Assembly: GCA_048013815.1 (NCBI GenBank) | Contig: CM106586.1 | Coordinates: forward strand, 5,704,001 to 5,768,000 | Direction: 5' to 3' | DNA: 64,000 nt | DNA from: Setoptus koraiensis | Taxonomy: Eukaryota; Arthropoda | Part shown: positions 23,027-33,470 of the stretch, one piece after another | Position numbering within the stretch: the stretch's first letter is position 1 | How the letters are laid out: each line of letters opens with the position of its first letter | Position numbers and translations under genes: made by a program | Notes under the pieces: generated by a model | Told to the model about the DNA's origin: nothing | Database searches by the model: none | What the model saw: only the letters and a program-made list of their open reading frames with translations

Positions 23027-24091
23027 TCGGTTGCGCAGGTTCTGCCAAAGCGGGGCACAGCGCACAAAAACAAAAATTAAGAGGCTGGCAAAATGACGAA
23101 ATGAAAAGCCGAAAAGCGTGCCCCGCTAATGGACGCTGCGCGACAATATAACGGCGACTGCATTAGCGACATGATGTGGTCACTTGGACACGGCCGCGCA
23201 TCACGTATTATAATGGCGAGCCTCTTTGTTGATGTTGTGGCCGTTGTTGCTGATGCTGCCGTTGTGGTCGTCGTTGTCGCTGTTGTCGTTGTTGTTGTTG
23301 TCGTCGTTGTTGTTGTTGTTGTCGTTGTCGTTGTTGCTGTGTGTTGTTGCGGTTGTCGTTGTCGCTGGGGCCGAGGCTCGGCAGATTGGCAGCAACGCGA
23401 GATAACTGTGCGGATATTTTGCATCGAGCTGGCCCAACTGTGCGGCGCGACAGCGTGCGCCACAGCCAGCGGCGCGGGCCCCCGACCAGAGACTCTCTGG
23501 CAGAGAGAGAGACCAGAGAGATGGATGACCGTGACAAGACAGTCGCGCCAGTCGGCGTGACAAATATTGCGTCATAGCCGCGCGTTGTCCGCTCACACAA
23601 CTCATCTGGCGGGCCGACATGATCTGGCTGGCCGACCGACTCTCGGGCTCTCTCAATGGCTGGCTGGCCCGCTCGCGAACAGACAGACTCGCTCTTCAGC
23701 TGGCTGGCTGGCTGGCGTGCCCTGAATAACGGCCGGGCCCCAGTAATACGAGCACGGCGAGATGATTATGATTATTACTTGCTGTCCGCCGCCGTCGCTG
23801 GCCGGGCCGGCTGATAATCTGGCATTGCTATTAGTGCGATTGCATATGCGTCGGCCAGCCACGCCAGCCGATTGCATGTGTGCGGCGCGTATCGCGCCGC
23901 CGGGCCGGGCCCCAATGGCAGTAACGAGCAGCGCAAATAGTTTTCAGTTTGTTGCCTGCGCTATCTATCTGGGCTATCTCGCCGTGGGGATGCTCTCTGG
24001 CCGGCCGGCTACATGGCTGGCTGGGCATGCGGTTGGCCGGCTGGGTATGTGGCTGGTCAGTTTGATGTAAGGCTGGCTGGCTGGCTGGCTG

Positions 24092-24133
24092 GGTATGTGT
24101 CTGGCCGGCTTGATATGTGGCCAGACACATACC
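24092..24133. repeat. Perfect inverted repeat, 15-bp arms
   Basis: GGTATGTGTCTGGCC at 24092-24106 pairs exactly with 24119-24133, with a 12-base spacer. It follows a GGCT tetranucleotide run at 24071-24091. Confidence 0.92.
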
Positions 24134-25134
24134 AAGCCAGAGGCCGGCGAAAAAGCGTTTAGCCGAGCGGCGGGCATTATCATTATTATGGGAGCACGTA
24201 ATGATCAATACGAGCGGCGGCAAAACCAATCCGCGGTAAGTGGGCCAATCCGGCCCACGATGCCCGCTGGAACGCAATGCCGAGCTAGCCGTCTAGACAC
24301 GGGCCGCGCTGTGTGCGCCCGGTGCCGGACATTATGCGTGCGACGATGTGGCAGATATGCACCAGTCTACGTTTACAATGTGACCACCGGTGTCCGTGAG
24401 GCCCGATCCGACTGCCACTGGCGCGGCTAATCCGACGCTGCATGCCGACCGCTGGCTGCGGTGATTAACTCTCCCTCAGATTGCTCCCCTTAGCGTTTGC
24501 GGTGCGGCCGGCGGCCCGGCCAACGACAACACGGCCAAAGACAACAAGGCCAAAGACAACAAGTTCCCGCAATTGTGTGGCCTTGCAATATCCGACCGGC
24601 GGCCAGCGGCCGGCGATGTGTCGTGGCGGCCGGCGATGCGTCGTGGCGGCCCCAGTGGCGAAAATCGAGTAACGGTTTGTGTAAAACAAGCGCGTTATCT
24701 CTTTATCTGCGCCCTTGTCTTGCGTCCCGACAACCGAATGGGGGGCCCCTTGTTTGTTTTGGCCCCGTGTTACCGCTAATGCGACTCGTGTTATGCGGCC
24801 CGTTATATTTGTATAAATGTACACGCGCTCGGTCGGTGTTTGAACGGCCGCTGGACGCACGGCTAACGATCCATAAGCCGTGCCGGGCGTCTCGCTGGCC
24901 CGGAGTGCATAGCGCCGCGAGCACATAGCGACCGGACAGGGAGACTGTCTGGCCAACTGGCTGTTGTCGGCCATTGTGCGCCGGCCGCTATCACTAGCCA
25001 CTGGCCCAATATATTAGCGGCCAGTGACAATGGCCATTGTGGCCAGCGTGTCACCCCTTTGTTATGTAACACAAGCAACGAGCAAATGAGCGAGCACAAC
25101 GAGCCGCAGCGGCTCGCAATCAGATGGAAAGATA

Positions 25135-25165
25135 GATCCGCCAACTGGGGCCCAGTTAGCGGATC
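25135..25165. repeat. 31-bp palindrome with one mismatch around GGGCCC
   Basis: GATCCGCCAACTGGG (25135-25149) pairs with 25151-25165 with a single mismatch. Confidence 0.88.
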
Positions 25166-25237
25166 CGTCTGTCTAACGGTGGCTATTATTAGCCACTTGC
25201 TGCCATTATAGATAGGTGCACTTGTCCCGCGTCGCCG

Positions 25238-25322
25238 GGCCGGTTATATATATATATATATATAACCGGCCACTGGCGTATATATATATATATATATGTG
25301 TGTGTATTGTACGCCAGTGGCC
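25238..25322. repeat. Two overlapping, mutually exclusive hairpins with TA runs
   Basis: 25238-25271 is a perfect 34-bp palindrome (GGCCGG, a TA run, CCGGCC). GGCCACTGGCGTA at 25268-25280 pairs exactly with 25310-25322. The two stems share the bases 25268-25271, so both cannot form fully at once. Confidence 0.9.
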
Positions 25323-26652
25323 GACGCAGTGGCCACTATAGGTGCGCCCCTTTGTGTAAATAATAATGATAATCACCATCGATACGCACACACGCACAAC
25401 ACAAAAACAACAACGGCGACAATGACGCCAACGCTAGTCACTACTAACTGCCACTAATGTCGCCGTGGGGACAACCCAACCAGACCCATCTGAGGCCCCC
25501 CGCCCGCCGCCGACTAACCCAATTGATACACTCTGTTGGTCTTTATGCAAGTCCATGGGCACCAACTAAATGTAGTGCCCGGCGTGGCCGCTATGCGCCA
25601 TGCACCTGTCCCTATGTGTGTCTGTCTAGTCCAATTTAAAGGCCATTGGGGCGCTTAACTTGGCCCGCTTGGCGCTGCCAACAATCGCCGCTATGTCGCG
25701 CTAGATTAATAGCGACCGCTGGCCATTGTGTCAACTACGTAAAAAAGGGCCCCCCACATTTGCTCAAACAAGTGTGACCAGTGGCGCCCAATGGAGCCCT
25801 GGAGAGACTTTCAGCAACAACTGTCGGCCTAACCGTAACAGCGCCATTGATCGATACGGCTCGTCAATGAAACAGCGAGTGGGCGGATGCAATAATAGTC
25901 TCACAAGTGCCGACAATGATGAATTCGTATTGAGAGGGGGCCGCAGCATCTTGGCCGGTTTAGTCTCGGCAGTTTCGCTGGAAGGCGAAAGGGAGCCGAA
26001 TGGGAGGCCAATGAAGGGCGGACGGAGGGCGGATGGGAGCCGAATGGAGGGCGGACGACGATTTTTGCTACATCGGTGACATCACTTCGCTGCTGGTGAC
26101 TCTCGGGGGCCGAATAATAACAGAATAGAGAAATCCACCGAATGCCACCGAATCATAAAGCGACTGTTCGGCGACTTCTCGGCGAGCCCGTTTCCCAGAA
26201 CCAGCCAGGCCTATAATATGTGTCGAGCTATAAATAGTGCGTAGTCGTTTCTTTTTCCGATCCCAGCTCGACGAGTTCTCGCGAAGAGCCCACCGCAGAT
26301 CGTGGGTGTCGGATATCGTCCGACGGTGACAAACATAAACCACGAAAGATGAAAAACAAAAAAATGGAAAAATGAAGGGGGCGAGCGAGCCCCTTTTTCG
26401 CAACTAAATCGCACAGGTATATCCAGCGGGGCCGTTGCGGCCGCCGCCGACGGCTCGCAAATCTAGACCTAGACCACTAATGATTGAGGAGATTTGCTCT
26501 CAACTTTGTATATGAAACCGTTTGTCCATAAATCCCTTTTCCCAGAATCCCTCTCCCAGACACTCGCCAACAATCGTCATCTACATCAACTAATCATATA
26601 ATTCCGACGAATACTTCTATCCCAACAAAAAAAAAACTGAAAATCCTCACAG

Positions 26653-26964
26653 GGTGTGACATATCCCGCTTGCCACGGTATGTGGCGCTATTGGGCACCG
26701 CCAATGGAACGTAGTCGATTAGCCACACTGGCCTTTTGTGGCTCGTACGCGGGCGCCGTTGTCGGTTTACCCATGTCCGGCGTACTGACATCCCGTTTTG
26801 GTTGGCAGGCCCCCTTCTATTTCTATGGCGCGGTTGGTTTGATCTGGTATTGTTTTTGGTTGTGGCTTAGTTTCGAGAAGCCATCTAAGCATCCAACAAT
26901 AAGTCGCGAGGAATGCGACTACATAGAGGCCGCAATCGGTGTGGTCAGCCACAAGCCCCCGACG
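26653..26964 (+). CDS. VGlut: VGLUT exon 4 (transmembrane helices 4-6 region)
   Basis: The exon starts after CCTCACAG and ends at GTGAGT (26965), both in phase 0, with 104 codons. It encodes [20 protein letters not shown] and [20 protein letters not shown], nearly colinear with vertebrate VGLUTs, then a helix ending [17 protein letters not shown] and the start of the central cytosolic loop. The following intron is only 247 bp, in contrast to the multi-kilobase introns upstream. Confidence 0.95.
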
Positions 26965-27211
26965 GTGAGTTTGCAACAACAACAATCACAACAGCATAGT
27001 TTGTTGCTCCCATATAATTATTGCCGCAGCCCATTTATGGCCATAGTTACCTGTACACGTACTCACCTGTAATTTTCTTTTTGTTGTCCATTATACCTGG
27101 ATGATGATGATGATTTAACGCACGCCACTAAAAAATTAAACAACAACCTCTTGTCGTTGTTGTTGTTGTTGTTGTTGGAAAAACATTGCTGGTTTCGATC
27201 AACACGCGCAG

Positions 27212-28150
27212 TTCGCCTCTACACCATGGAGAAAAATACTCACATCGCATCCGGTTTGGGCCATCAATGTGGCAAATTTTTGTCGTAGTTGGACATTTTA
27301 TTTATTGTTGATTAGTCAGCCCATGTATTTTAGTGAAGTGTTCCATTTTAAGATAGACGAAGTGGGCATATTAGGCGCTCTGCCACATTTGTGTATGACA
27401 TTCGTTGTGCCAATTGGTGGCCAATTGGCGGATCATTTACGTAAAACGGGCCAATTAAACACTACCGAAGTGAGAAAACTATTCAATTGCGGCGGCTTTG
27501 GTATGGAGGCCATTTTCTTGATATTGGTAGGTCTCACATCTGATACCACATTTGCCATAGTGGCACTAACATTGGCTGTTGGCTTTAGCGGTTTTGCCAT
27601 ATCTGGATTCAATGTCAACCATTTAGATATAGCGCCTCGTTATGCCTCTATATTGATGGGTATATCAAATGGTTTTGGTACATTGGCGGGCATGCTATGT
27701 CCGGTAGTTGTGCAAATGATTACAAAAGATAAAAAGAACTTCAATAGACTATCATGGGAATGGCGCGAGGTATTTCAAATGGCCGGTGGCATACACGTTC
27801 TAGGTGTTATATTCTATTATTTCTTTGCCAGTGGAGAATTGCAATCATGGGCCGAGCCAAATCCGTCACAGTATCGTCTAGACGAGGAAACGTTACTTGA
27901 AAACAACAACGGCAACAACACAACAGTTATTGCAACAGCAGCAATAACAGGAAGTGACAATAGCAATCAGAACAATCAATCAATCAAGAGACCCATGGAG
28001 ACCAAGGTCAATCCAAATGGAGGCGCCATTACTCAGGTGTCGCCCACCACTAATCAGCCGACGCCCAATAGTGGGCTGCCGCCACGTCCGCAGGCGCCAC
28101 CGCCAGTACCAGATAAATCGAGACTAGTTACGCAATATAGTAGATCATAA
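27212..28150 (+). CDS. VGlut: VGLUT exon 5 (C-terminal half of vesicular glutamate transporter)
   Basis: VGLUTs are proton-motive-force-driven transporters of the SLC17 branch of the major facilitator superfamily that load glutamate into synaptic vesicles. This last exon starts after ACGCGCAG and encodes 312 residues: [40 protein letters not shown], an [13 protein letters not shown] loop, and [20 protein letters not shown] followed by [10 protein letters not shown], a signature region of VGLUTs. After the last helix ([15 protein letters not shown]) comes a long Asn/Thr/Gln- and Pro-rich cytosolic tail ([15 protein letters not shown]), which could bind SH3-type partners as described for vertebrate VGLUT1. 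With exon 1A the full protein is 632 residues, with exon 1B 611, in the normal range. All expected membrane helices are present and no frame is disrupted. Identification as VGLUT rather than sialin or a phosphate transporter rests on these blocks. Confidence 0.96.
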   Translation, partial: FASTPWRKILTSHPVWAINVANFCRSWTFYLLLISQPMYFSEVFHFKIDEVGILGALPHLCMTFVVPIGGQLADHLRKTGQLNTTEVRKLFNCGGFGMEAIFLILVGLTSDTTFAIVALTLAVGFSGFAISGFNVNHLDIAPRYASILMGISNGFGTLAGMLCPVVVQMITKDKKNFNRLSWEWREVFQMAGGIHVLGVIFYYFFASGELQSWAEPNPSQYRLDEETLLENNNGNNTTVIATAAITGSDNSNQNNQSIKRPMETKVNPNGGAITQVSPTTNQPTPNSGLPPRPQAPPPVPDKSRLVTQYSRS

Positions 28151-29010
28151 ATACATCATATGGACCCTAATTGTTGTTTGGTAATAATTATCCAGGCACA
28201 TTGGCTCACTCTCAATTGTTTTGTCTTGTCGGTGTATCAAATTACTGATGATAAGCACACTAAATACTAAATAGGGCCGACAACATAAGCGGATAGATGT
28301 AAATCAATCATTATTATGAATAATCAAGCACAATGACATCATTATTATTATTATTTGTTACATAAATTGTTACATATTGATCGCCTGACAATCCAATAGT
28401 TAAATTACGAAATTAATTAGTAGCAGCACCATAGAACTTAAACTGTAAATCATCGAGTATATGTACATAAAAGTCGTCGTACGGACCATAAAAATGGACT
28501 ACCTATAATATCACGTTGTCGTCTAATTTAAGGCTTGAGGGAGGATGATCAATTTGATTAGTTTGTATAATTGGATATTTACCACTGTTAAGACAACGTT
28601 ATGATTATATATCAAAAACTGTGAATCATCGTTTATCAATCACCATCACCATAACTTTATTATCCCAATATTCAATAAGTTGTTGGAATCGTAGTCGAAA
28701 AATGATGAGCTAATCTCAACTGGATTGTTTTTTACTTATAAAACCCCATTGTTTTCCCACATACAAGCCATAATACCCATAACAGATATGTATTCTCTGT
28801 ATGATTAAACTTTCCATCTTTTAAGCTAAACGATTCATTGGCGATATAAGATGGCAAATTAGAATATTGTGCTTAATTAATCCTAATGTGGCTCGCGGTT
28901 TGTTTAGTCCATCTGGCACTAAACTATATATCACGGTTAGTTGTTATTAGAATCAACTCCTCCTTCTGAATGGTCTCCTCTCTGCTGAAGCCACAACGAC
29001 GGAATATTAA

Positions 29011-29016
29011 AATAAA
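29011..29016 (+). terminator. Possible polyadenylation signal for VGLUT
   Basis: The first AATAAA after the VGLUT stop codon, about 860 bp downstream. Another lies at 29697. Which is used cannot be told from sequence. Confidence 0.3.
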
Positions 29017-30962
29017 TTGACTGAGAGATTAGATCCCTCATTGAGAATATTCCGTTTCCATTTATAGACAGTGTTTGCTCTATCTACGGATTATTATTTG
29101 GGCAAAATGGAGCCCCTCCACTAAGCCTATAAAGACATTGATAATTGATGATAGATCTTTTAATTGAGGTGCTGAGACCGAAGGTTGACAGCGGCATTCC
29201 TGGAATCGGTCTTCTAGGAGGGGCTAGTTATAAATCAAAGATCCAGGGATGGAACTTTTCCATGTAACTATTGTATGCAACCAAATCAACAAGGCCATCG
29301 AGAGCACGTTGGGAGTAGCGTTGAGAATATTGATTTTTGCATCTCAATCCTTGAGTTGTCTCATCCCTATGTCAGCAATAAATGGAAAGAGACTGCCAGT
29401 TAGTGCCATTAATGGGCTCTCTGGTGGTGTAGTTTTGACTTAATAGAAATGCAGCATTGATTGAGATTGATTGTGAGTGAGTTTCCTTCAGTCCTGGGCA
29501 CACGGGCCAGGTTTTCCTATTGGCAAAATGGATACGTCATCGAATCTGCGAATAATTCCTGGAGGCATATACATCACTCGGGGGCCGAGTGAAGGTGTCC
29601 TACATGCTGGTGCAAGTGATTATTTAATATTGATTATCATCACTAATGCTGGCTTGTTTAAATTGTCATGATATAGTTGTGCGCCGGTGCATAATCAATA
29701 AAACAGTAGTATACCAATAGGCGATGGTTAATTAATGATCCAAAAGAGTTATTAGAACAACCAGAAAGACAACCAGTGTCTTCTTGCGAAAGGCGCATAC
29801 CCTGGTGAGTGTGCAGTGCCGCGCATTGTTTACACCGTTAAGGAATTTTCGAAATCAGATGACCCGGGCCACAGAGGACCATAGATGTATTTTGATTTGA
29901 CATTGTGTTCGAATTTCATGTTATCTAGATCTATAGAGCTATCATATGAATTCAAATGGGCACTGTGCATTAGGAAGCTCTATTTCCATAAATGTAAACT
30001 CCATCAAAGCACGTGTCTGTTTCGAAGACGTTCTTTCCGAACTCGAGGGCCCCTTACACCTGTTAGATTATTCTGGTCGGTAAGAGACAAACTAGCAAAC
30101 GTACTAGTGTGAGCTTGTAACAAGACTCTGCTACTGGAGACCTTGTGGACAAGATTTGGAGATTGGGTGTCACACCAGATGGGACAGTTTGGCTAACAAG
30201 TTGTAAGAAGCCCCAGAGCGAAGATGATATCGTATGTTGCGCCCATTAAGAGCATTGTATCAAGAATGGAGCTTGCACAAGCCAACAAAGAGTGTTTAAA
30301 AAACTGTGAGCACGGTCACAAAACAACAAGTGACAACAAGTTGTGAGAGTGCAACATCGTCGGCGATTGCAAATTGCAAATTGCAATCAAACACTGACAT
30401 TGTTTTGGTGTTATTGGAGACAGCATGATTGAGAGCAGGCAAGTCATGCATTGCAAGTTGCAATTATATCATGGCATGACATGAGGTTCCATGGTCTCAT
30501 GTATAATTGTAATTTGCTCGTTGATGATGATGGTATTTTGAACAGTGTGACGTAATGGATTGAATTGATCGTATCTGATTGCGTTGAATATTTTGTTTGG
30601 TTCAATCGATAACACACGCTTGTTGTTGTTGTTGTTGTTGTTGTTACGTTGTCTCGCAATTGTCAGCAATCTCGTTTTGCTCTGTTTAATGACTTCATTA
30701 TTTGCGCATTTATACATTTGAAAACATGTGTATTTATGGCGTATATTGCCATGGCTGGCAGTGTACTGTACAATTTGTACATTATTGTCTATTATAGGCC
30801 CGTAGAGTACACAATACACGTAAACACGACAAACATGGGCCAACATAAACAACGCACAGCGAGACAGAATATAGACAAACAACAAGGGTTGACAATGATC
30901 GTTCATTCGTAATAAACAACAGCGACACCGGACAAAATGCCGATCGCTGTCGCCGATTCGCA

Positions 30963-31001
30963 ACCAGACAACAGTGAACCGAATGTGCACTGTTGTCTGG
31001 T
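30963..31001. repeat. Perfect inverted repeat, 14-bp arms
   Basis: ACCAGACAACAGTG at 30963-30976 pairs exactly with 30988-31001, with an 11-base spacer. It is the rightmost strong hairpin of the GC-rich type. Confidence 0.9.
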
Positions 31002-31389
31002 GTCGCCATTGGAAGGTATTGGACGGTCTATTCGAATGGACTGTTCGATGGCACGAACAACGAATTTCGGGATATGTTGAGAGCGTTCGAATGCGAATGG
31101 TGGCGACCGAACGGCACAATTGGCATTGTGAACACGTTACAAAACGAAACGAGCACGCACAAACCAGCGGCGGACACATGGGTGCGCACAGGGCCTACCA
31201 CTAACACTGTTGGCTTTGGGGCTGCTCAGGCGCCTCGCACGCGCGCCAATGGTGAGTTTCCGCCGAGTACATGTGCGCGCAAACTGCAACTGCAGTCTGC
31301 AACTGCAACGTTCGTTCGCTGGCCATTGTGTGTGCGTGTGTGTGTGCGCTGGCCATTGGGAGTGTACACTGCACAGTGTGCCTACACCG

Positions 31390-31396
<7 letters not shown>

Positions 31397-31449
<53 letters not shown>
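31397..31449. repeat. (TG)n microsatellite
   Basis: A TG run of about 50 bp. CA runs on the same strand at about 31596-31620 and 32107-32190 could pair with it. Confidence 0.95.
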
Positions 31450-31452
<3 letters not shown>

Positions 31453-32475
31453 TCGAATTGGGGGCGAAACGCGGCCGGCTCAGCAGCGACCTGTTCTGGC
31501 CTGTGGCACCGTCCCCCGGCGATGAGCCGCGACTGGAAGTGGCGAATTGAGAGAATTGCCGCAGAATGTTGCTGGCACCGCGATGCAGCATCGAACACAC
31601 ACACACACACACGCACACACAAACAAGGTTGGCTGTCGCAGGATATTCGTCGCTGTTAACCTAAATACTGGCCATACTCAACTGTGCTCAACTGGGCTGT
31701 TCGCTCACAACGACCGAAGGCAGCAAAAAATTATTTTTATTTTGTGCCAAGTAGCAGTAGACTGGCAGGCTGGCAGCAGCATCAGTAGTGAAGTTTTTCA
31801 ATTTATTAATTAGATAAATGGGAGCTGGACAGCGGCACACAGCAACAACAAATTAACTCGATTGATTATACAATAATAGTAATAATAAAATAAAATTTAC
31901 ATTCTCACTTCATCAACGACAACACATCAGCGCACACACATTTGCATTTAAGTTGTTCATGTTTCACCGTAGCAGCAGCTCACTCACTCACTCATCAATT
32001 AATGAGCAGCATCAACAGCAACAGCAGCAGCAGCATCAGCAGAAGCAGCCACCACCCTTGATCAACCACCGACCTAAATAAATAGATTATAGCGCACACA
32101 CCAGCACACGCACACACACACACACAGAGCTTAGTCGCACAGACGAACGGACAGACACACGCACACGCGAACACACACACACACACACACTTACTCACTT
32201 ATAGAGAGAGACACACAGTCAGAGCATATATTGAACACATACAAGAGTAATAGTGTATCATTCTTACGCTAATCATAAAAACACACAGCTTCCTCTCTTT
32301 TTTATTATTATATACACTATTTCAACAATACATCAAACCATATTATTGCTATTTTTAATTATTTAAATCAACTGTGTAAGCGAATAAATAACTACGTGTG
32401 AATATTTATTATTATTTATATGATCATTATTATCACTCATATATTTTAATATTACATTCATTCAAGAACGACTCA

Positions 32476-33399
32476 ATGAAAATGGTTGAAGACACAAAGA
32501 ACATCATCGAATCATCCAAGCCCCTTATAGATGAGGTGGTCAACAATGCGAAAAAAGATGCACCCGTCAACAAGGTGGCACAACAATTGCAACAAAAAGT
32601 AACAGGCAACAAGAAGGGCAATAACAAAAAGAACAAAACTAAAAAGAAAAAAGAGAACAACAACAACACTAATAGTAATACCAACAGTAATAGTACGACA
32701 AATAAAAAAGATGACGACGACGAAGATGATGATGTATCTAAAGATGATAACAACACCACAAACACAACAACCACTACAACTACAAACAAATTGACCACGG
32801 ATAAAAGTAATCAAGACAATACAACATCAACTGTTACAACAGATAATAAGAGTAATCAAGAGAAAAAAGTAACCACAGATAGTAGTGATGTGGTCACCAT
32901 TGAGGTTACAGACAGTAGTAACAATAAGAAGGGCGACGAGCCGACAGAACAATTAGAACTGCAACCATGCTCACCTAAACACCACAAGTTTTGGACTAAA
33001 TTGCTCAAGAAGGCCAATCAACTTCAATCGCCTGCTTCCAAGGCGGTTAGGGCTGCTAAAACTGCCGCCAAAGCCGCCGATGACGCAGCTAGAGCAGCAG
33101 CAATAGCTACTAAGGCCGCTGAAGACGCTAATAGATACGCGCTTCTAGCTGAAGAGGATGCCAAAAAGAAGGAGGAGGAACTAATCAAGAAACAAAAAGA
33201 ACACGAACAAATGTTGGAGCAACAAGCACAACAGGCTAAACAGGCGGAACTAGAACAAAAACAAAAACTAGAAGAACAGGCCAAAGAGGAGCTTGCCAAA
33301 AAGGAGGAATTAGCTAAGAAGGAGGAGCTAGCCAAAGAGGCCAAAGAGGAGCCAGCCAAAGAGGTTACAGCAGAAGAACAACCAGCGGCTAAAGAATAA
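32476..33399 (+). CDS. Lys/Glu/Ala-rich low-complexity protein of unknown function
   Basis: I do not recognise this gene. From the ATG at 32476 (or six bases later at 32482, in better AAAATGG context) it encodes about 307 residues. An N-terminal segment (MVEDTKNIIESSKPLIDEVV) is followed by a Lys-rich patch (NNKKNKTKKKKENN), an Asn/Thr/Asp-rich low-complexity middle, a short ordered-looking region (CSPKHHKFWTKLLKKANQLQ) and a long Ala/Lys/Glu-rich helix (AAKTAAKAADDAARAAAIAT) ending in KEELAKKEELAKEAKEE repeats likely to form a coiled coil. There is no signal peptide if 32476 is the start, and no membrane helix. An upstream in-frame ATG at 32398 would add Tyr-rich residues from AT-rich DNA and seems unlikely. 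The strand is supported by the codon pattern and an AATAAA just after the stop. A first exon farther upstream is possible. Confidence 0.7.
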   Translation: MKMVEDTKNIIESSKPLIDEVVNNAKKDAPVNKVAQQLQQKVTGNKKGNNKKNKTKKKKENNNNTNSNTNSNSTTNKKDDDDEDDDVSKDDNNTTNTTTTTTTNKLTTDKSNQDNTTSTVTTDNKSNQEKKVTTDSSDVVTIEVTDSSNNKKGDEPTEQLELQPCSPKHHKFWTKLLKKANQLQSPASKAVRAAKTAAKAADDAARAAAIATKAAEDANRYALLAEEDAKKKEEELIKKQKEHEQMLEQQAQQAKQAELEQKQKLEEQAKEELAKKEELAKKEELAKEAKEEPAKEVTAEEQPAAKE

Positions 33400-33428
33400 A
33401 TTATATTTTATTTGTCCAAATTTACAAT

Positions 33429-33434
33429 AATAAA
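33429..33434 (+). terminator. Polyadenylation signal of the low-complexity gene
   Basis: AATAAA lies 30 bp after the stop codon. On the other strand the convergent gene has its own AATAAA at 33412-33407, so the two 3' ends overlap or nearly so. Confidence 0.6.
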
Positions 33435-33470
33435 AGAAGCATCATAATAATACAAGAGTCCTCGGCTATT

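Larger units (their letters stand above)
17482..26652 (+). other. VGLUT intron 3, about 9.2 kb, GC-rich, hairpin- and repeat-rich
   Basis: No conserved exon was recognised, and the flanking exons encode adjacent protein segments. It contains the highest concentration of tandem repeats and inverted repeats in the window (listed individually). It also holds a possible cryptic first exon at 24188-24235 and TATA-like elements at 18999 and about 20546. The last 300 bp before the acceptor are more AT-rich and end CCTCACAG. Confidence 0.7.
28151..32475. other. VGLUT 3' region and intergenic DNA; AT-rich with a GC-rich island at 30.9-31.65 kb
   Basis: From 28151 to about 30300 the DNA is AT-rich and carries no recognisable gene. 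The short open frames at 29249-30112 match nothing I know. From about 30900 to 31650 the sequence again looks like the VGLUT introns: a perfect 14-bp inverted repeat, GC-rich DNA and a TG run. From 31590 to 32230 it is dominated by CA, GA and AGC runs, followed by AT-rich DNA that presumably holds the promoter and 5' leader of the gene at 32476. Confidence 0.6.

Noticed and set aside
23129-23656. Overlapping open frames on both strands with poly-Val, poly-Thr or poly-Asn runs
   Set aside because: They are translations of a GTT/GTC repeat, open in all frames because the repeat lacks stops.
29249-30112. Short + strand open frames in the AT-rich region after VGLUT
   Set aside because: I looked for reverse transcriptase, transposase and exon signatures and found none. 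Composition and lengths fit chance.
30993-31550. A 185-codon + strand frame ending in Cys-Val repeats, with a GTGAGT donor at about 31251
   Set aside because: The 3' part is a translated TG run and the 5' part spans a perfect inverted repeat. No conserved protein sequence.
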